DNA from: Candidatus Dormiibacterota bacterium
GTDB lineage: Bacteria > Chloroflexota > Dormibacteria > CF-121
Reading direction: 5' to 3'
Assembly (NCBI GenBank): GCA_035544955.1
Contig: DASZZN010000009.1
Span: 246,899 to 310,898 of the forward strand
Length of the DNA stretch: 64,000 nucleotides
A program made the position numbers and the translations under genes. The notes beneath the pieces are model-generated. The model was not told where the DNA came from. It did not search any database and was given only the letters and a program-made list of their open reading frames with translations. Every line of letters begins with the position of its first letter. Positions within the stretch are counted from its first letter, which is position 1. Below, piece after piece: positions 43,936 to 52,301 of this stretch.

Positions 43936-46413
43936 ATGCGTAGGTTGATCGCGTCCCTGGGGCTGGTTGCCGGGCTGTTGATACCGCCGCCACTCAGCGC
44001 TATCGCCGCACCACCTGCGGTGACGCACGCCGATCCCATGGTGGGTCCAAATGCGAGGGACGAAGCGCGTCATGCACACGACCGGCTGCAGTTGAGCCCG
44101 GCGACAACGAGCCCCCACCCAGCCCTCCCCCGCCTGCGAGGGAGGGTGTATGGCCAAGCTGCGAGAGCAAACGCACAGCAGGGACCGGCCGTAAACCCCG
44201 CGGGCGGTGTCGACCGTGAAGTGTTCGGCTTTGCGCCCTATTGGGCGATCGCGAACAACTCGCAATGGAACTACTCGCTGCTCACCACAGTGGCCTACTT
44301 CGGCCTCGACATCAATTCCGACGGCAGCATCAACACCAGCACCAACGGCTGGACGGGATGGAACAGCCAGAACCTGGTCAACACCATCAATGCGGCACAC
44401 GCGGCCGGCGATCGGGTGGTCGTGGTCATCAAAGCGTTCGACGTCGCCACCATCAACCAGATCGTCAACACCCCGGGCGGGACCCAGGCGGCGATCACGA
44501 ACACGATCAATGCCATTGCGGCAAAGAATCTCGATGGGGTCAACGTCGATTTCGAGGGGTCCACGAATTCGCTCTATCCCGATTTGCAGAGCGGCTTTAC
44601 GAACTTCATAAAGCAACTGTCCTCGCAGGTTCATCAGCGCTGGCCGCAGGCGATGGTCAGTGTCGACACCTACTCCGGGTCGGCCAGCTGGGACGGCGGG
44701 TTCTTCAAGATCGGCGACCTGGCGCCGAACGTCGATGCGTTTTTCATCATGGCCTACGACATGGCCTTCGGCAACATGCCCGGCCATGCCGGCGCCAACG
44801 CACCGCTGAACGGCGGGACGTACAACGACACGCTCTCGGTCTCGCAGTACCTGTCGAAGGCGCCGGCCTCGAAGATCTTGCTCGGCGTCGGCTACTACGG
44901 CTACAAGTGGAGCACGGTCGATAATTCACCCAACTCGGCCAGCAGCGGCGGCGCGGAGGCCGACACTTATGCCGGGGTGCTCAGTGACCTCAGCTGCGGC
45001 GCACAGTCGCTGACCCAGTCGTGGGACAACATCGCGGCCTCGCCGTGGGTGTCGTGGTACAGCCCGTCAACCGGCGATCCCTGCGGCGGCAACCACGGCA
45101 GCTGGCGCGAGCTGTACTACGACAACGCCGCCTCGCTGGGCGACAAGTACGACCTGGTCAACAACAACAATCTTCTGGGGACCGGGATGTGGGCGCTCGG
45201 CTACGACGGGACCTCGCAGGACCTCTGGAATGCGCTTCGTGTCAAGTTCGGCAACCCCTGGCCCGGTCAGTACCATCCCGTGGTGCCGACGCGCATCTAC
45301 GACACCCGGAACGGAGCCGGACGGATCGGTCCCTGGCAGACTCGTACCGTCGCAATCGCGGGCGCGCCCGGCGTACCGGTACCCCTCAACGGGGTTGCCG
45401 CCGTCACCCTCAACGTCACCGTCGTGGGCGCCAGCGCCCCGAGCTACCTGACGGTCTATCCCGCCGGCAACACGCAGCCGGCGACCTCGAACCTGAACTT
45501 CCAGGCGAACACGACGGTGGCCAACCTGGTCGACGTGACGCTCGGCCGTAACGGCGCGATCAACCTCTTCAACGCCGCCGGCTCCACCGACGTGGTGCTG
45601 GATGTCTCCGGCTGGACATCAATCACCGGAAACGACAGCGACACCGCCGGGCTCTACTGCCCGCTGGTGCCGAGCCGGCTCCTCGACACCCGCTCGGGTC
45701 TAGGCGGTTCGACGACGGTTGGGCCGGGGCAGACGATCAGTTTCACGGCGCTCAACCGGGGCAATGTGCCGTCGACCGGCGTCGCGGCGGTGGCGCTGAA
45801 TGTCACGGCGACCAACCCCAGCGCGGCCGGCTACCTGACCCTCTTTCCAGGCGGTGGCTGGCCACGCACCTCGAGCGTCAACTTCACGGCCGGGCAGACC
45901 GTCCCCAACCGGGTAATCGTCGGGGTGGGCTTAAACGGCCAGGTCAGCATCTTCAACGGGGGCGGCACCGTCGATGTGGTCGTCGACGTGAGCGGCTGGT
46001 TCACGGATGCGTTCGACCCGGCGGCGACGGGTGGCCGCTTCACTGGGGTTGCGCCGGCGCGGATCATCGACACCCGGTTTGGCACGGGCGGGACTCCTCG
46101 GGCACCGGTTCGTGCCGGAGCCCCGCTGACCGTGCCCGTTGCCGGACTCGGCGGGGTGCCCGCCATGTCCGCCATCGTTCCGCCGCGCGCCGTCGTTGTC
46201 AACGTGACCGTGACCAACACCTCGACGGCGAGTTACCTCGCCGTCTATCCCAGCGACGCCGTCACGCCTGGCAGCTCGGACCTCAACTGGATCGGCGGGG
46301 GGACGGTGTGCAACCTGGTGCTGGCCAGGCTGGGGGCTGACGGGCGCATCACGCTGGCGACCGGGAGCGGGAGCGCCGACGCGATCATCGACATCGTTGG
46401 TTGGTTCAACTGA
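43936..46413 (+). CDS. Secreted GH18 glycosidase with triple-repeat module
   Basis: 825 residues. RRL plus a Leu/Ala core gives a signal peptide to about residue 25. A low-complexity stretch follows, containing an in-frame palindromic element (about 58-71). The GH18 barrel spans about 92-440, with the catalytic motif LDGVNVDFEG: Asp200 to Glu207, where Glu207 is the expected acid and Asn replaces the middle Asp, as in YaaH-type spore and cell-wall glycosidases. FIMAYDMAF carries the conserved Tyr/Asp. It would cleave peptidoglycan or chitin-like beta-1,4 links by substrate-assisted catalysis. R1 starts near 445, R2 near 572 and R3 near 700, ending GWFN. Confidence 0.85.
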   Translation: MRRLIASLGLVAGLLIPPPLSAIAAPPAVTHADPMVGPNARDEARHAHDRLQLSPATTSPHPALPRLRGRVYGQAARANAQQGPAVNPAGGVDREVFGFAPYWAIANNSQWNYSLLTTVAYFGLDINSDGSINTSTNGWTGWNSQNLVNTINAAHAAGDRVVVVIKAFDVATINQIVNTPGGTQAAITNTINAIAAKNLDGVNVDFEGSTNSLYPDLQSGFTNFIKQLSSQVHQRWPQAMVSVDTYSGSASWDGGFFKIGDLAPNVDAFFIMAYDMAFGNMPGHAGANAPLNGGTYNDTLSVSQYLSKAPASKILLGVGYYGYKWSTVDNSPNSASSGGAEADTYAGVLSDLSCGAQSLTQSWDNIAASPWVSWYSPSTGDPCGGNHGSWRELYYDNAASLGDKYDLVNNNNLLGTGMWALGYDGTSQDLWNALRVKFGNPWPGQYHPVVPTRIYDTRNGAGRIGPWQTRTVAIAGAPGVPVPLNGVAAVTLNVTVVGASAPSYLTVYPAGNTQPATSNLNFQANTTVANLVDVTLGRNGAINLFNAAGSTDVVLDVSGWTSITGNDSDTAGLYCPLVPSRLLDTRSGLGGSTTVGPGQTISFTALNRGNVPSTGVAAVALNVTATNPSAAGYLTLFPGGGWPRTSSVNFTAGQTVPNRVIVGVGLNGQVSIFNGGGTVDVVVDVSGWFTDAFDPAATGGRFTGVAPARIIDTRFGTGGTPRAPVRAGAPLTVPVAGLGGVPAMSAIVPPRAVVVNVTVTNTSTASYLAVYPSDAVTPGSSDLNWIGGGTVCNLVLARLGADGRITLATGSGSADAIIDIVGWFN
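44111..44148. repeat. Palindromic element inside a coding region
   Basis: A C-rich leader plus CCCTCCCCCGC, CT, GCGAGGGAGGG is translated in frame as SPHPALPRLRGRV between the signal peptide and the GH18 domain. It keeps the frame and has the same orientation as the copy in the BNR gene. Confidence 0.7.
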
Positions 46414-46484
46414 GATCGCGGCTGACAGTTCCGGACTAACCTGAGAGGAGCCCGGGAGTGCAGGCAATGCCCAAAGAAGTGCGT

Positions 46485-46490
46485 TATTCT
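46485..46490 (+). promoter_or_regulatory. Putative -10 box for a leaderless mRNA
   Basis: TATTCT ends exactly 7 nt before the TTG start of the M23 peptidase gene, which has no Shine-Dalgarno. Confidence 0.45.
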
Positions 46491-46497
46491 CCCAGCC

Positions 46498-48786
46498 TTG
46501 CGAGCCCCAAGGATCCGATTCATCACGCTCAGTGCCGTCGGGTTCGTTCTCGCCGGAGGGTGGCAATCGCAGTCTCTGGCCGTGGCGGCCGCCCCCAGTC
46601 AGGTCGCCACGCCGTCGACCGCGGCAAAGGCGCCGCTCCCCGGCCTGATCAAGGACGAACACCTCCGTCCGGTTTCGACGTCTAGGAAGATTTCAGCCTC
46701 GCAACTGTCGATGACACCGGCGAACCGGCGGCAGAGCGAAGCCGCGGCGCAACCCGCTGGGGCGCGACCCATGCAGGCCGCGCAGGCGACGAGCTCGGCC
46801 GACCAGTTCCTGACTCGGCCCTACCTTGTCTGGCACAACATCACCTCGGTCTTCGATCACTGCAACCCGGACTACACCACGGACGGCAAGGTGTGCGAGT
46901 TCGATGGATCCACCGGGCTGAAGTCGAATGGGGTCGACCCGTCCTTCTCGCTGGGCTATGCGCAGACTCCGGGCGGCCGGGATTACCTGTATTACGACGG
47001 CCACAATGGTTGGGACTACGCGCTCGCGTACGAGAACGTCTACAGCGCCGCCCCCGGAACTGTCCGGCTGGCCGGCATCGATTCCGTCAATCCGTGTTTC
47101 GGCACGAACGTCATCATCGACCACCCGAACGGGTACAGCACGCGCTATGGGCACATGTCCGCGCTCTATGTCAGTCCCGGACAGCTCGTCGACCGTGGCC
47201 AGGTCATCGGGGTGAGCGGCAACACCGGATGCAGCTCGGGTCCCCACCTCCACTTTGGCGTGTACGTCACCGCTTCGTGGACCGCGGTTGATCCCTGGGG
47301 CTGGTCGGGCGCGGGTGGCGATCCATGGCCCAGTGACCCGGGCATTCTCTGGCTCACGGGCACGGCGCGCTTTCCAATCCCGACGCCGCCGACCAACGTG
47401 GCGGCCGTCGCTGGAAACGCCTCCGCGATGGTCAGCTGGACTCCGCCGGCCTTCAATGGCGGCACGGCGATCAGCAACTACACCGTCACCGCCACGCCCG
47501 GGTCCCAGGCAGTCACGGTCAACGGCTCCGCGACAAGCGCCATCGTCTCGGGCCTGACCAACAACACCTCGTACACGTTCGCCATCACGGCAACGAACGG
47601 CATCGCGGCCACCCAGTCGAGTGCCTCGAACGCCGTCATCCCGTCGGCCTGGACGGGATTCTTCCGGCCGCTGACGCCCGCCCGCCTGCTCGACACCCGC
47701 ACCGGCGTCGGTGGAACCGCCGCCCGCCTGGCCGGTGGCCAGACGATCGACGTCCAGGTGGTTGGGCGCGGGGGTGTGCCGGCAAGCGGTGTGGCGGCGG
47801 TCATCCTCAACGCCACGGTGACCAATCCAAGCCAGCTCAGCTACCTGACCGTCTATCCCACGGGGATCGCGCGTCCGGTGGCGTCGAACATGAACTTTAA
47901 CGGCGGGCAGACCCTCGCGAGCCTCGCCGTTGTCGGCGTTGGCAGCGGCGGACGAGTGTCCGTTTTCAACGCGGCCGGCGCGGCCGACGTCATCCTCGAC
48001 GTGACCGGGTGGGTCGCCTCAGACGGCACCACGACCGGAACCGCCGGGATCTTTCGACCGACCGCCTCGGCGCGGATCCTCGATACCCGTAGCGGAATCG
48101 GCTCGCTGGGCTCCGGGCAGTCGCTGAGCCTGAAGGTGGCCGGCCAGGGCGGCGTCCCGGCCGCCGGGGTCTCCGCCGTGGTCATGAACCTGACGGCGAC
48201 GAACGAGACATCCGCCGGCTGGCTCAGCGCCTTCCCAAGCGGTGTGAGCACGCCGCCCAGCTCGAATCTCAACTTCGAGGCCAACGCGACGGTGGCCAAC
48301 CGCGTGATCGCCTCACTCGGATCCGACGGCAAAGTCACGATCTACAACGGGGGTGGACGCGCGGACGTGATCGTCGACATCACCGGCTGGTTCAGTGACG
48401 GCTCGGACACCACGCTGACCGCCGGCGACTACACCGGCACGATCCCGACGCGGATCCTCGATACCCGTACCGCGGGAGGCCCGATCGGGCCGGGGCAGAC
48501 CATGGTCACAGTCGCAGGGCTCGGCCCGGTCCCCGCGATGGGTGCACCCGTGCAGCCTCGTGCCGTGCTGCTGAACGTGACGGTGACGAATCCGACGGCG
48601 GCGAGCTTCCTGACGATCTACGCCAGTGGGCTCAGCCAGCCGGCCACGTCCGACCTCAATGTGACCCCCGGGGTCACGGTCACGAACCTCGTCGTCGCGG
48701 CGGTCGGCGCCGACGGCAAGGTCGTGGTCTTCAACCAGGCTGGGTCCTCACAACTGATCGTCGACGTCGAGGGCTGGTACAACTAG
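46498..48786 (+). CDS. Secreted M23 endopeptidase with FN3 domain and triple-repeat module
   Basis: 762 residues from TTG, with a signal peptide to about residue 31 and a low-complexity linker to about 105. The LytM/M23 domain (about 120-285) has the full zinc set: His169 and Asp173 in HNGWD, plus His250 and His252 in PHLHFG. It should therefore cut peptide cross-links of peptidoglycan. An FN3 domain follows (about 300-385, VSWTPPAFNGGTAISNYTV). R1 starts near 387, R2 near 517 and R3 near 644, ending GWYN. With the preceding GH18 gene it makes a likely wall-remodelling pair on the same strand. Confidence 0.9.
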   Translation: MRAPRIRFITLSAVGFVLAGGWQSQSLAVAAAPSQVATPSTAAKAPLPGLIKDEHLRPVSTSRKISASQLSMTPANRRQSEAAAQPAGARPMQAAQATSSADQFLTRPYLVWHNITSVFDHCNPDYTTDGKVCEFDGSTGLKSNGVDPSFSLGYAQTPGGRDYLYYDGHNGWDYALAYENVYSAAPGTVRLAGIDSVNPCFGTNVIIDHPNGYSTRYGHMSALYVSPGQLVDRGQVIGVSGNTGCSSGPHLHFGVYVTASWTAVDPWGWSGAGGDPWPSDPGILWLTGTARFPIPTPPTNVAAVAGNASAMVSWTPPAFNGGTAISNYTVTATPGSQAVTVNGSATSAIVSGLTNNTSYTFAITATNGIAATQSSASNAVIPSAWTGFFRPLTPARLLDTRTGVGGTAARLAGGQTIDVQVVGRGGVPASGVAAVILNATVTNPSQLSYLTVYPTGIARPVASNMNFNGGQTLASLAVVGVGSGGRVSVFNAAGAADVILDVTGWVASDGTTTGTAGIFRPTASARILDTRSGIGSLGSGQSLSLKVAGQGGVPAAGVSAVVMNLTATNETSAGWLSAFPSGVSTPPSSNLNFEANATVANRVIASLGSDGKVTIYNGGGRADVIVDITGWFSDGSDTTLTAGDYTGTIPTRILDTRTAGGPIGPGQTMVTVAGLGPVPAMGAPVQPRAVLLNVTVTNPTAASFLTIYASGLSQPATSDLNVTPGVTVTNLVVAAVGADGKVVVFNQAGSSQLIVDVEGWYN

Positions 48787-48792
48787 GGAGCA

Positions 48793-49218
48793 TCACTTTC
48801 TGATGCTCGCCAGACCGATGCCTTCGGCCCTCGCCGCCTTGGCCAGCTGATCGTCCCAGCATGCAAGCGCCGCCTCGGGCGCCTGGGCCAGCGCTGAGGC
48901 CAGGTGAATAGCATCGAATCCGCGAAGTGCGCGACGCTCGGCCAGCTCGCCAGCGCGGTGCACGATCTCTTCGGAAACCGCGAGCCGGTCAAGCGCCGGC
49001 CACACGTCATTCAGCGCCGCAACGGCCTTACGAGCTTCTGCCCCGGTCAGGCGTCGGCTGCGGGCCGCCGCGGCCACGGCAGCGCGACATTCGGCGTATG
49101 CGATTACCGAGGTGGAACGGCGGTCGGCCTTGCGGAAAAGGTCGATGGCTATCTCGGAGTCAACTTCTCCGAGGACCAGCAGCTTGACGAGAGCGCTGCT
49201 ATCGAAGTAGACGTTCGT
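48793..49218 (-). CDS. VapC-type PIN-domain toxin, start codon unclear
   Basis: The PIN fold is complete only if the frame is read from about 49218: VYFDSSALVKLL holds the first catalytic Asp, and Glu and Asp follow in AECRAAV, RGFDAIHLASA and CWDDQL. A start at the first canonical codon (GTG near 49077) would delete the first active-site strand. Between the antitoxin overlap and that GTG there is no ATG, GTG or TTG in frame; ACG 49218 is the nearest candidate. PIN toxins cut RNA. The gene overlaps the antitoxin gene end by about 20 nt. Either an unusual, weak start limits toxin synthesis or the toxin has lost its start. Confidence 0.7.
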   Translation of the reverse strand, partial: TNVYFDSSALVKLLVLGEVDSEIAIDLFRKADRRSTSVIAYAECRAAVAAAARSRRLTGAEARKAVAALNDVWPALDRLAVSEEIVHRAGELAERRALRGFDAIHLASALAQAPEAALACWDDQLAKAARAEGIGLASIRK

Positions 49219-49498
49219 TCCCGCGCTCCTCGACCACGACGTCCGACAGCGAAGAGCCAGGTCGCATCCTTCCGCGGACCCTGGGGAGGCCGGGCGGCTT
49301 GGTGGCGAGTGTCACCTCACCCCGCCGAACCAGCTCCGCCAACCGGCTCGGCAACTCCGTTGAGCGATGTGGGACGAGTTCGGCCACAGGCCGTCCCCGC
49401 TCGGTAACGACGATCGTCTCACCGTTGGCAGCCCGCCGGACGAACTCGCTCAGCCCGGCTTTGAGGGCGCGGATGCCGATCTGCAGCATTGTGGTCAC
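49199..49498 (-). CDS. Phd/YefM-family antitoxin
   Basis: 99 residues. The N-terminal half has the Phd/YefM pattern: LKAGLSEFVRRAANGETIVV, then TERGRPVAELVPH. The C-terminal tail (GSSLSDVVVEER) would wrap and block the toxin. Start is GTG 49498 or ATG 49489 (MLQIGIRALKAG). It precedes and overlaps the PIN toxin gene, the usual order. Direct repeats across its -10 and start suggest self-repression. Confidence 0.8.
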   Translation of the reverse strand: MTTMLQIGIRALKAGLSEFVRRAANGETIVVTERGRPVAELVPHRSTELPSRLAELVRRGEVTLATKPPGLPRVRGRMRPGSSLSDVVVEERGNERLLR

Positions 49499-49518
49499 AT
49501 TTTATCAAATTGTAGTCA
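49488..49518. promoter_or_regulatory. Putative toxin-antitoxin operator with overlapping -10
   Basis: ATTGTGGTCA (49488-49497) and ATTGTAGTCA (49509-49518) are direct repeats 21 bp apart, two helical turns. On the minus strand the second copy contains TACAAT, a -10 ending 10 nt before GTG 49498, and the first copy covers the start. This is a natural site for an autorepressing Phd-type antitoxin. Confidence 0.55.
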
Positions 49519-49590
49519 TCTTCGCAACGCGCAAGCGGCGGAGGAAGATTGCCGCATTGGTATCCTTGATTCGGTAACCGTCGCTTTTCC

Positions 49591-49597
49591 AAGGAGG
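49591..49597 (+). promoter_or_regulatory. Shine-Dalgarno of ppdK
   Basis: AAGGAGG sits 7 nt before the ATG and contrasts with the leaderless-like secreted genes. Confidence 0.75.
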
Positions 49598-49604
49598 CAC
49601 GCGC

Positions 49605-52301
49605 ATGGCCGTCACCACGCAGGCACGTCCCGAGTCGCGCTCAACCACGACCAAGAAATGGGTCTTCCTCTTCGAAGAGGGCAACAAGGACATGCGCGAC
49701 CTGCTCGGCGGCAAGGGGGCGGGTGTCGCCGAGATGACGCGGGCCGGGCTGCCGGTTCCCCCAGGGTTCACGATCACCACGGAGGCCTGCAACGCCTACT
49801 ACGCTTCGGGCAAGAAGTTCCCCGACGGGATGTGGCAGCAGGCGCAGCAAGCGCTCCATCAGGTCGAGGAGAAGACCGACAAGCGGCTTGGCTACACGAG
49901 CAACCCGCTGCTGGTGTCGGTGCGTTCCGGCGCGAAGTTCTCCATGCCCGGGATGATGGACACCGTCCTCAACCTCGGGCTCAACCCGGAGACGCTCGAA
50001 GGACTGGCGAAGCTCACCAATGACCGGCGCTTCGCCCTTGACTCGTATCGACGCTTTATTCAGATGTTCGGCAAGATCGTCCTCGGCATCGACGCCGAAA
50101 AGTTCGAGAAGCGCTTGGAGCACGCTAAGGAAAAGGCGAGGGTCAAGACCGATCCCGAGCTGAAGCCGGAGCAACTGGAACGGCTGGTCAAGGAGTTCAA
50201 GGAGGTCGTCTTGAAGGAGAGCGGGAAACCGTTCCCGGACAATCCGACAGAACAGCTCCACGCCGCGATTGAGGCCGTCTTCTCCTCGTGGAACAACAAG
50301 CGCGCCACCGACTACCGCAATTTCAACAAGATTCCGCACACCCTGGGGACCGCAGTCAACGTCCAGACCATGGTCTTCGGCAACATGGGCCACGACTCCG
50401 GGACCGGTGTCGCCTTCACGCGCGACCCCAACACCGGCGCGAAGGTGCTCTACGGCGACTACCTGGTCAACGCCCAGGGCGAGGACGTCGTCGCCGGGAT
50501 CCGCACGCCGCAGCCGATCGCCTCCCTCAAGAAGCAACTCCCGGAGGTCTACGGCCAGTTCGAAGAAACGGCGAACCAGCTGGAAAAGCATTACCGGGAC
50601 GTCCAGGACCTCGAGTTCACGATCGAAAAGAAAAAGCTCTGGATGCTGCAAACGCGTTCCGCCAAGCGCACCGCGCAGGCGGCCGTGAAGATCGCCGTCG
50701 ACATGGTCGCCGAGGGCCTGATCACCCAGGACGAGGCCGTCCAGCGGGTCGAGCCAACCCAGGTCGACCAGCTGCTCCATCCTCGGATCGACCCCAAGTC
50801 CAAGCCGAAAGTGATTGCGAAAGGCATCGATGCCTCACCGGGCGCAGCCAGCGGCAAGGCCGTCTTCGACGCCGACCGCGCGGAGGCGCTCGGTAAGAAA
50901 GGCGCGGCCGTCATCCTGGTGCGGATCGAGACCAACCCCGATGACGTCCACGGCATGATCGCGGCGAAAGGCGTGCTCACCGCGCGCGGTGGCAAGACGA
51001 GCCACGCCGCCGTCGTCGCGCGCGGCATGGGCAAGCCGTGCGTGGCCGGCGCCGAGAGCCTGAAGATCGACCTCGAGAAGCGCTTCTTCACGGTCGATGG
51101 GGTGAAAGTCGAAGAAGGCGACCTGATCACGATCAACGGCTCGACCGGCGAGATCATCCTGGGTTCCGTGTCGATGATCGAGCCCGCCATCAACAAGGAC
51201 CTCAACACGCTGCTGACCTGGGCCGACGCCCGACGCCGGCTCGGCGTCTGGGCCAATGCCGACTATCCGCGCGACGCGAAAGTCGCCCGCAGCTACGGCG
51301 CCCAGGGCATTGGCCTCTGCCGCACCGAGCACATGTTCATGGAGCAGGAGCGGCTGCCCATCGTTCAGAAGATGATCCTGGCCGCTGACGAGAAGGAGCG
51401 GCGCCGGTGGCTCGCCAAGCTGCTGCCCTTCCAGCGCTCGGATTTCGTGGGCATCCTCAAGGAGATGCACGGCCTGCCGGTCATCATCCGCTTGATCGAC
51501 CCGCCGCTGCACGAATTCCTGCCGAACTACGACGAGCAGCTGGTCAAGGTCACGACGATGCGCTTGAAGAAGGCGCCCAAGAAGAAGCTGGAGGCGGAAG
51601 AAGCGCTGCTCAAGGCGATCGAGGGGATGCGCGAGCAGAACCCGATGCTCGGCCTGCGCGGCATCCGGCTCGGCCTCCTCTATCCCGAGATCATCGAGAT
51701 GCAGGTGCGCGCCATCCTGGAGGCTGCCATTTCGCTGAAGAAGAAGAACGTCGACGTCAAGCCCGAGATCATGATCCCGCTGGTCAGCCACGTGAACGAG
51801 CTGCAGCGCACGCACGAGACGGTGGAGCGGGTGGTCAAACAGGTCTTCGCCGAGCTGAAGACCGAGATTCCCTACAAGTTCGGCACCATGATCGAAATCC
51901 CGCGCGCCGCGCTGACGGCGGGGGAGATCGCGAAGGTTGCGGAGTTCTTCTCCTTCGGCACCAACGATCTGACGCAGACCACGTTCGGCTTCTCGCGCGA
52001 CGATGCCGAGGGCAAGTTCCTGCTCAAGTACGTCGAGGAGAAGATCCTGCCGGTCAACCCCTTCGAGTCGCTTGATACCATCGGCGTCGGCCGGCTGATG
52101 AAGCTCGCCGTCGAGGAAGGCCGCAAGGCACGACCCAACATGGAAATCGGCATCTGTGGCGAGCATGGGGGAGACCCCGCGTCGATCAAGTTCTGCCACA
52201 CGCTGGGCCTGAACTATGTGAGCTGCTCCCCGTACCGCGTACCGGTAGCGCGGCTGGCGGCGGCGCAGGCCGCGATGGAAACAAAAGAGCGGGACCGCTA
52301 G
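49605..52301 (+). CDS. ppdK: Pyruvate, phosphate dikinase
   Basis: 898 residues, the usual length for the family. It interconverts pyruvate + ATP + Pi and phosphoenolpyruvate + AMP + PPi in the cytoplasm. The order is nucleotide-binding domain (GGKGAGVAEMTRAGLPVPPGF at the N-terminus, then VSVRSGAKFSMPGMMDT), phosphohistidine domain with catalytic His467 in GGKTSHAA, and PEP/pyruvate barrel with CRTEHMF, GTNDLTQ and Cys851 in GICGEHGGD. The ATG has AAGGAGG 7 nt upstream. It is the only clear central-metabolism gene in the window and stands alone. Confidence 0.97.
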   Translation: MAVTTQARPESRSTTTKKWVFLFEEGNKDMRDLLGGKGAGVAEMTRAGLPVPPGFTITTEACNAYYASGKKFPDGMWQQAQQALHQVEEKTDKRLGYTSNPLLVSVRSGAKFSMPGMMDTVLNLGLNPETLEGLAKLTNDRRFALDSYRRFIQMFGKIVLGIDAEKFEKRLEHAKEKARVKTDPELKPEQLERLVKEFKEVVLKESGKPFPDNPTEQLHAAIEAVFSSWNNKRATDYRNFNKIPHTLGTAVNVQTMVFGNMGHDSGTGVAFTRDPNTGAKVLYGDYLVNAQGEDVVAGIRTPQPIASLKKQLPEVYGQFEETANQLEKHYRDVQDLEFTIEKKKLWMLQTRSAKRTAQAAVKIAVDMVAEGLITQDEAVQRVEPTQVDQLLHPRIDPKSKPKVIAKGIDASPGAASGKAVFDADRAEALGKKGAAVILVRIETNPDDVHGMIAAKGVLTARGGKTSHAAVVARGMGKPCVAGAESLKIDLEKRFFTVDGVKVEEGDLITINGSTGEIILGSVSMIEPAINKDLNTLLTWADARRRLGVWANADYPRDAKVARSYGAQGIGLCRTEHMFMEQERLPIVQKMILAADEKERRRWLAKLLPFQRSDFVGILKEMHGLPVIIRLIDPPLHEFLPNYDEQLVKVTTMRLKKAPKKKLEAEEALLKAIEGMREQNPMLGLRGIRLGLLYPEIIEMQVRAILEAAISLKKKNVDVKPEIMIPLVSHVNELQRTHETVERVVKQVFAELKTEIPYKFGTMIEIPRAALTAGEIAKVAEFFSFGTNDLTQTTFGFSRDDAEGKFLLKYVEEKILPVNPFESLDTIGVGRLMKLAVEEGRKARPNMEIGICGEHGGDPASIKFCHTLGLNYVSCSPYRVPVARLAAAQAAMETKERDR

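Noticed and set aside
41982..44039. Long minus-strand open frame opposite the barrel-like module gene
   Set aside because: Arg/Gly/Asp/His-rich composition without domain motifs; it mirrors the codon structure of the real plus-strand genes.
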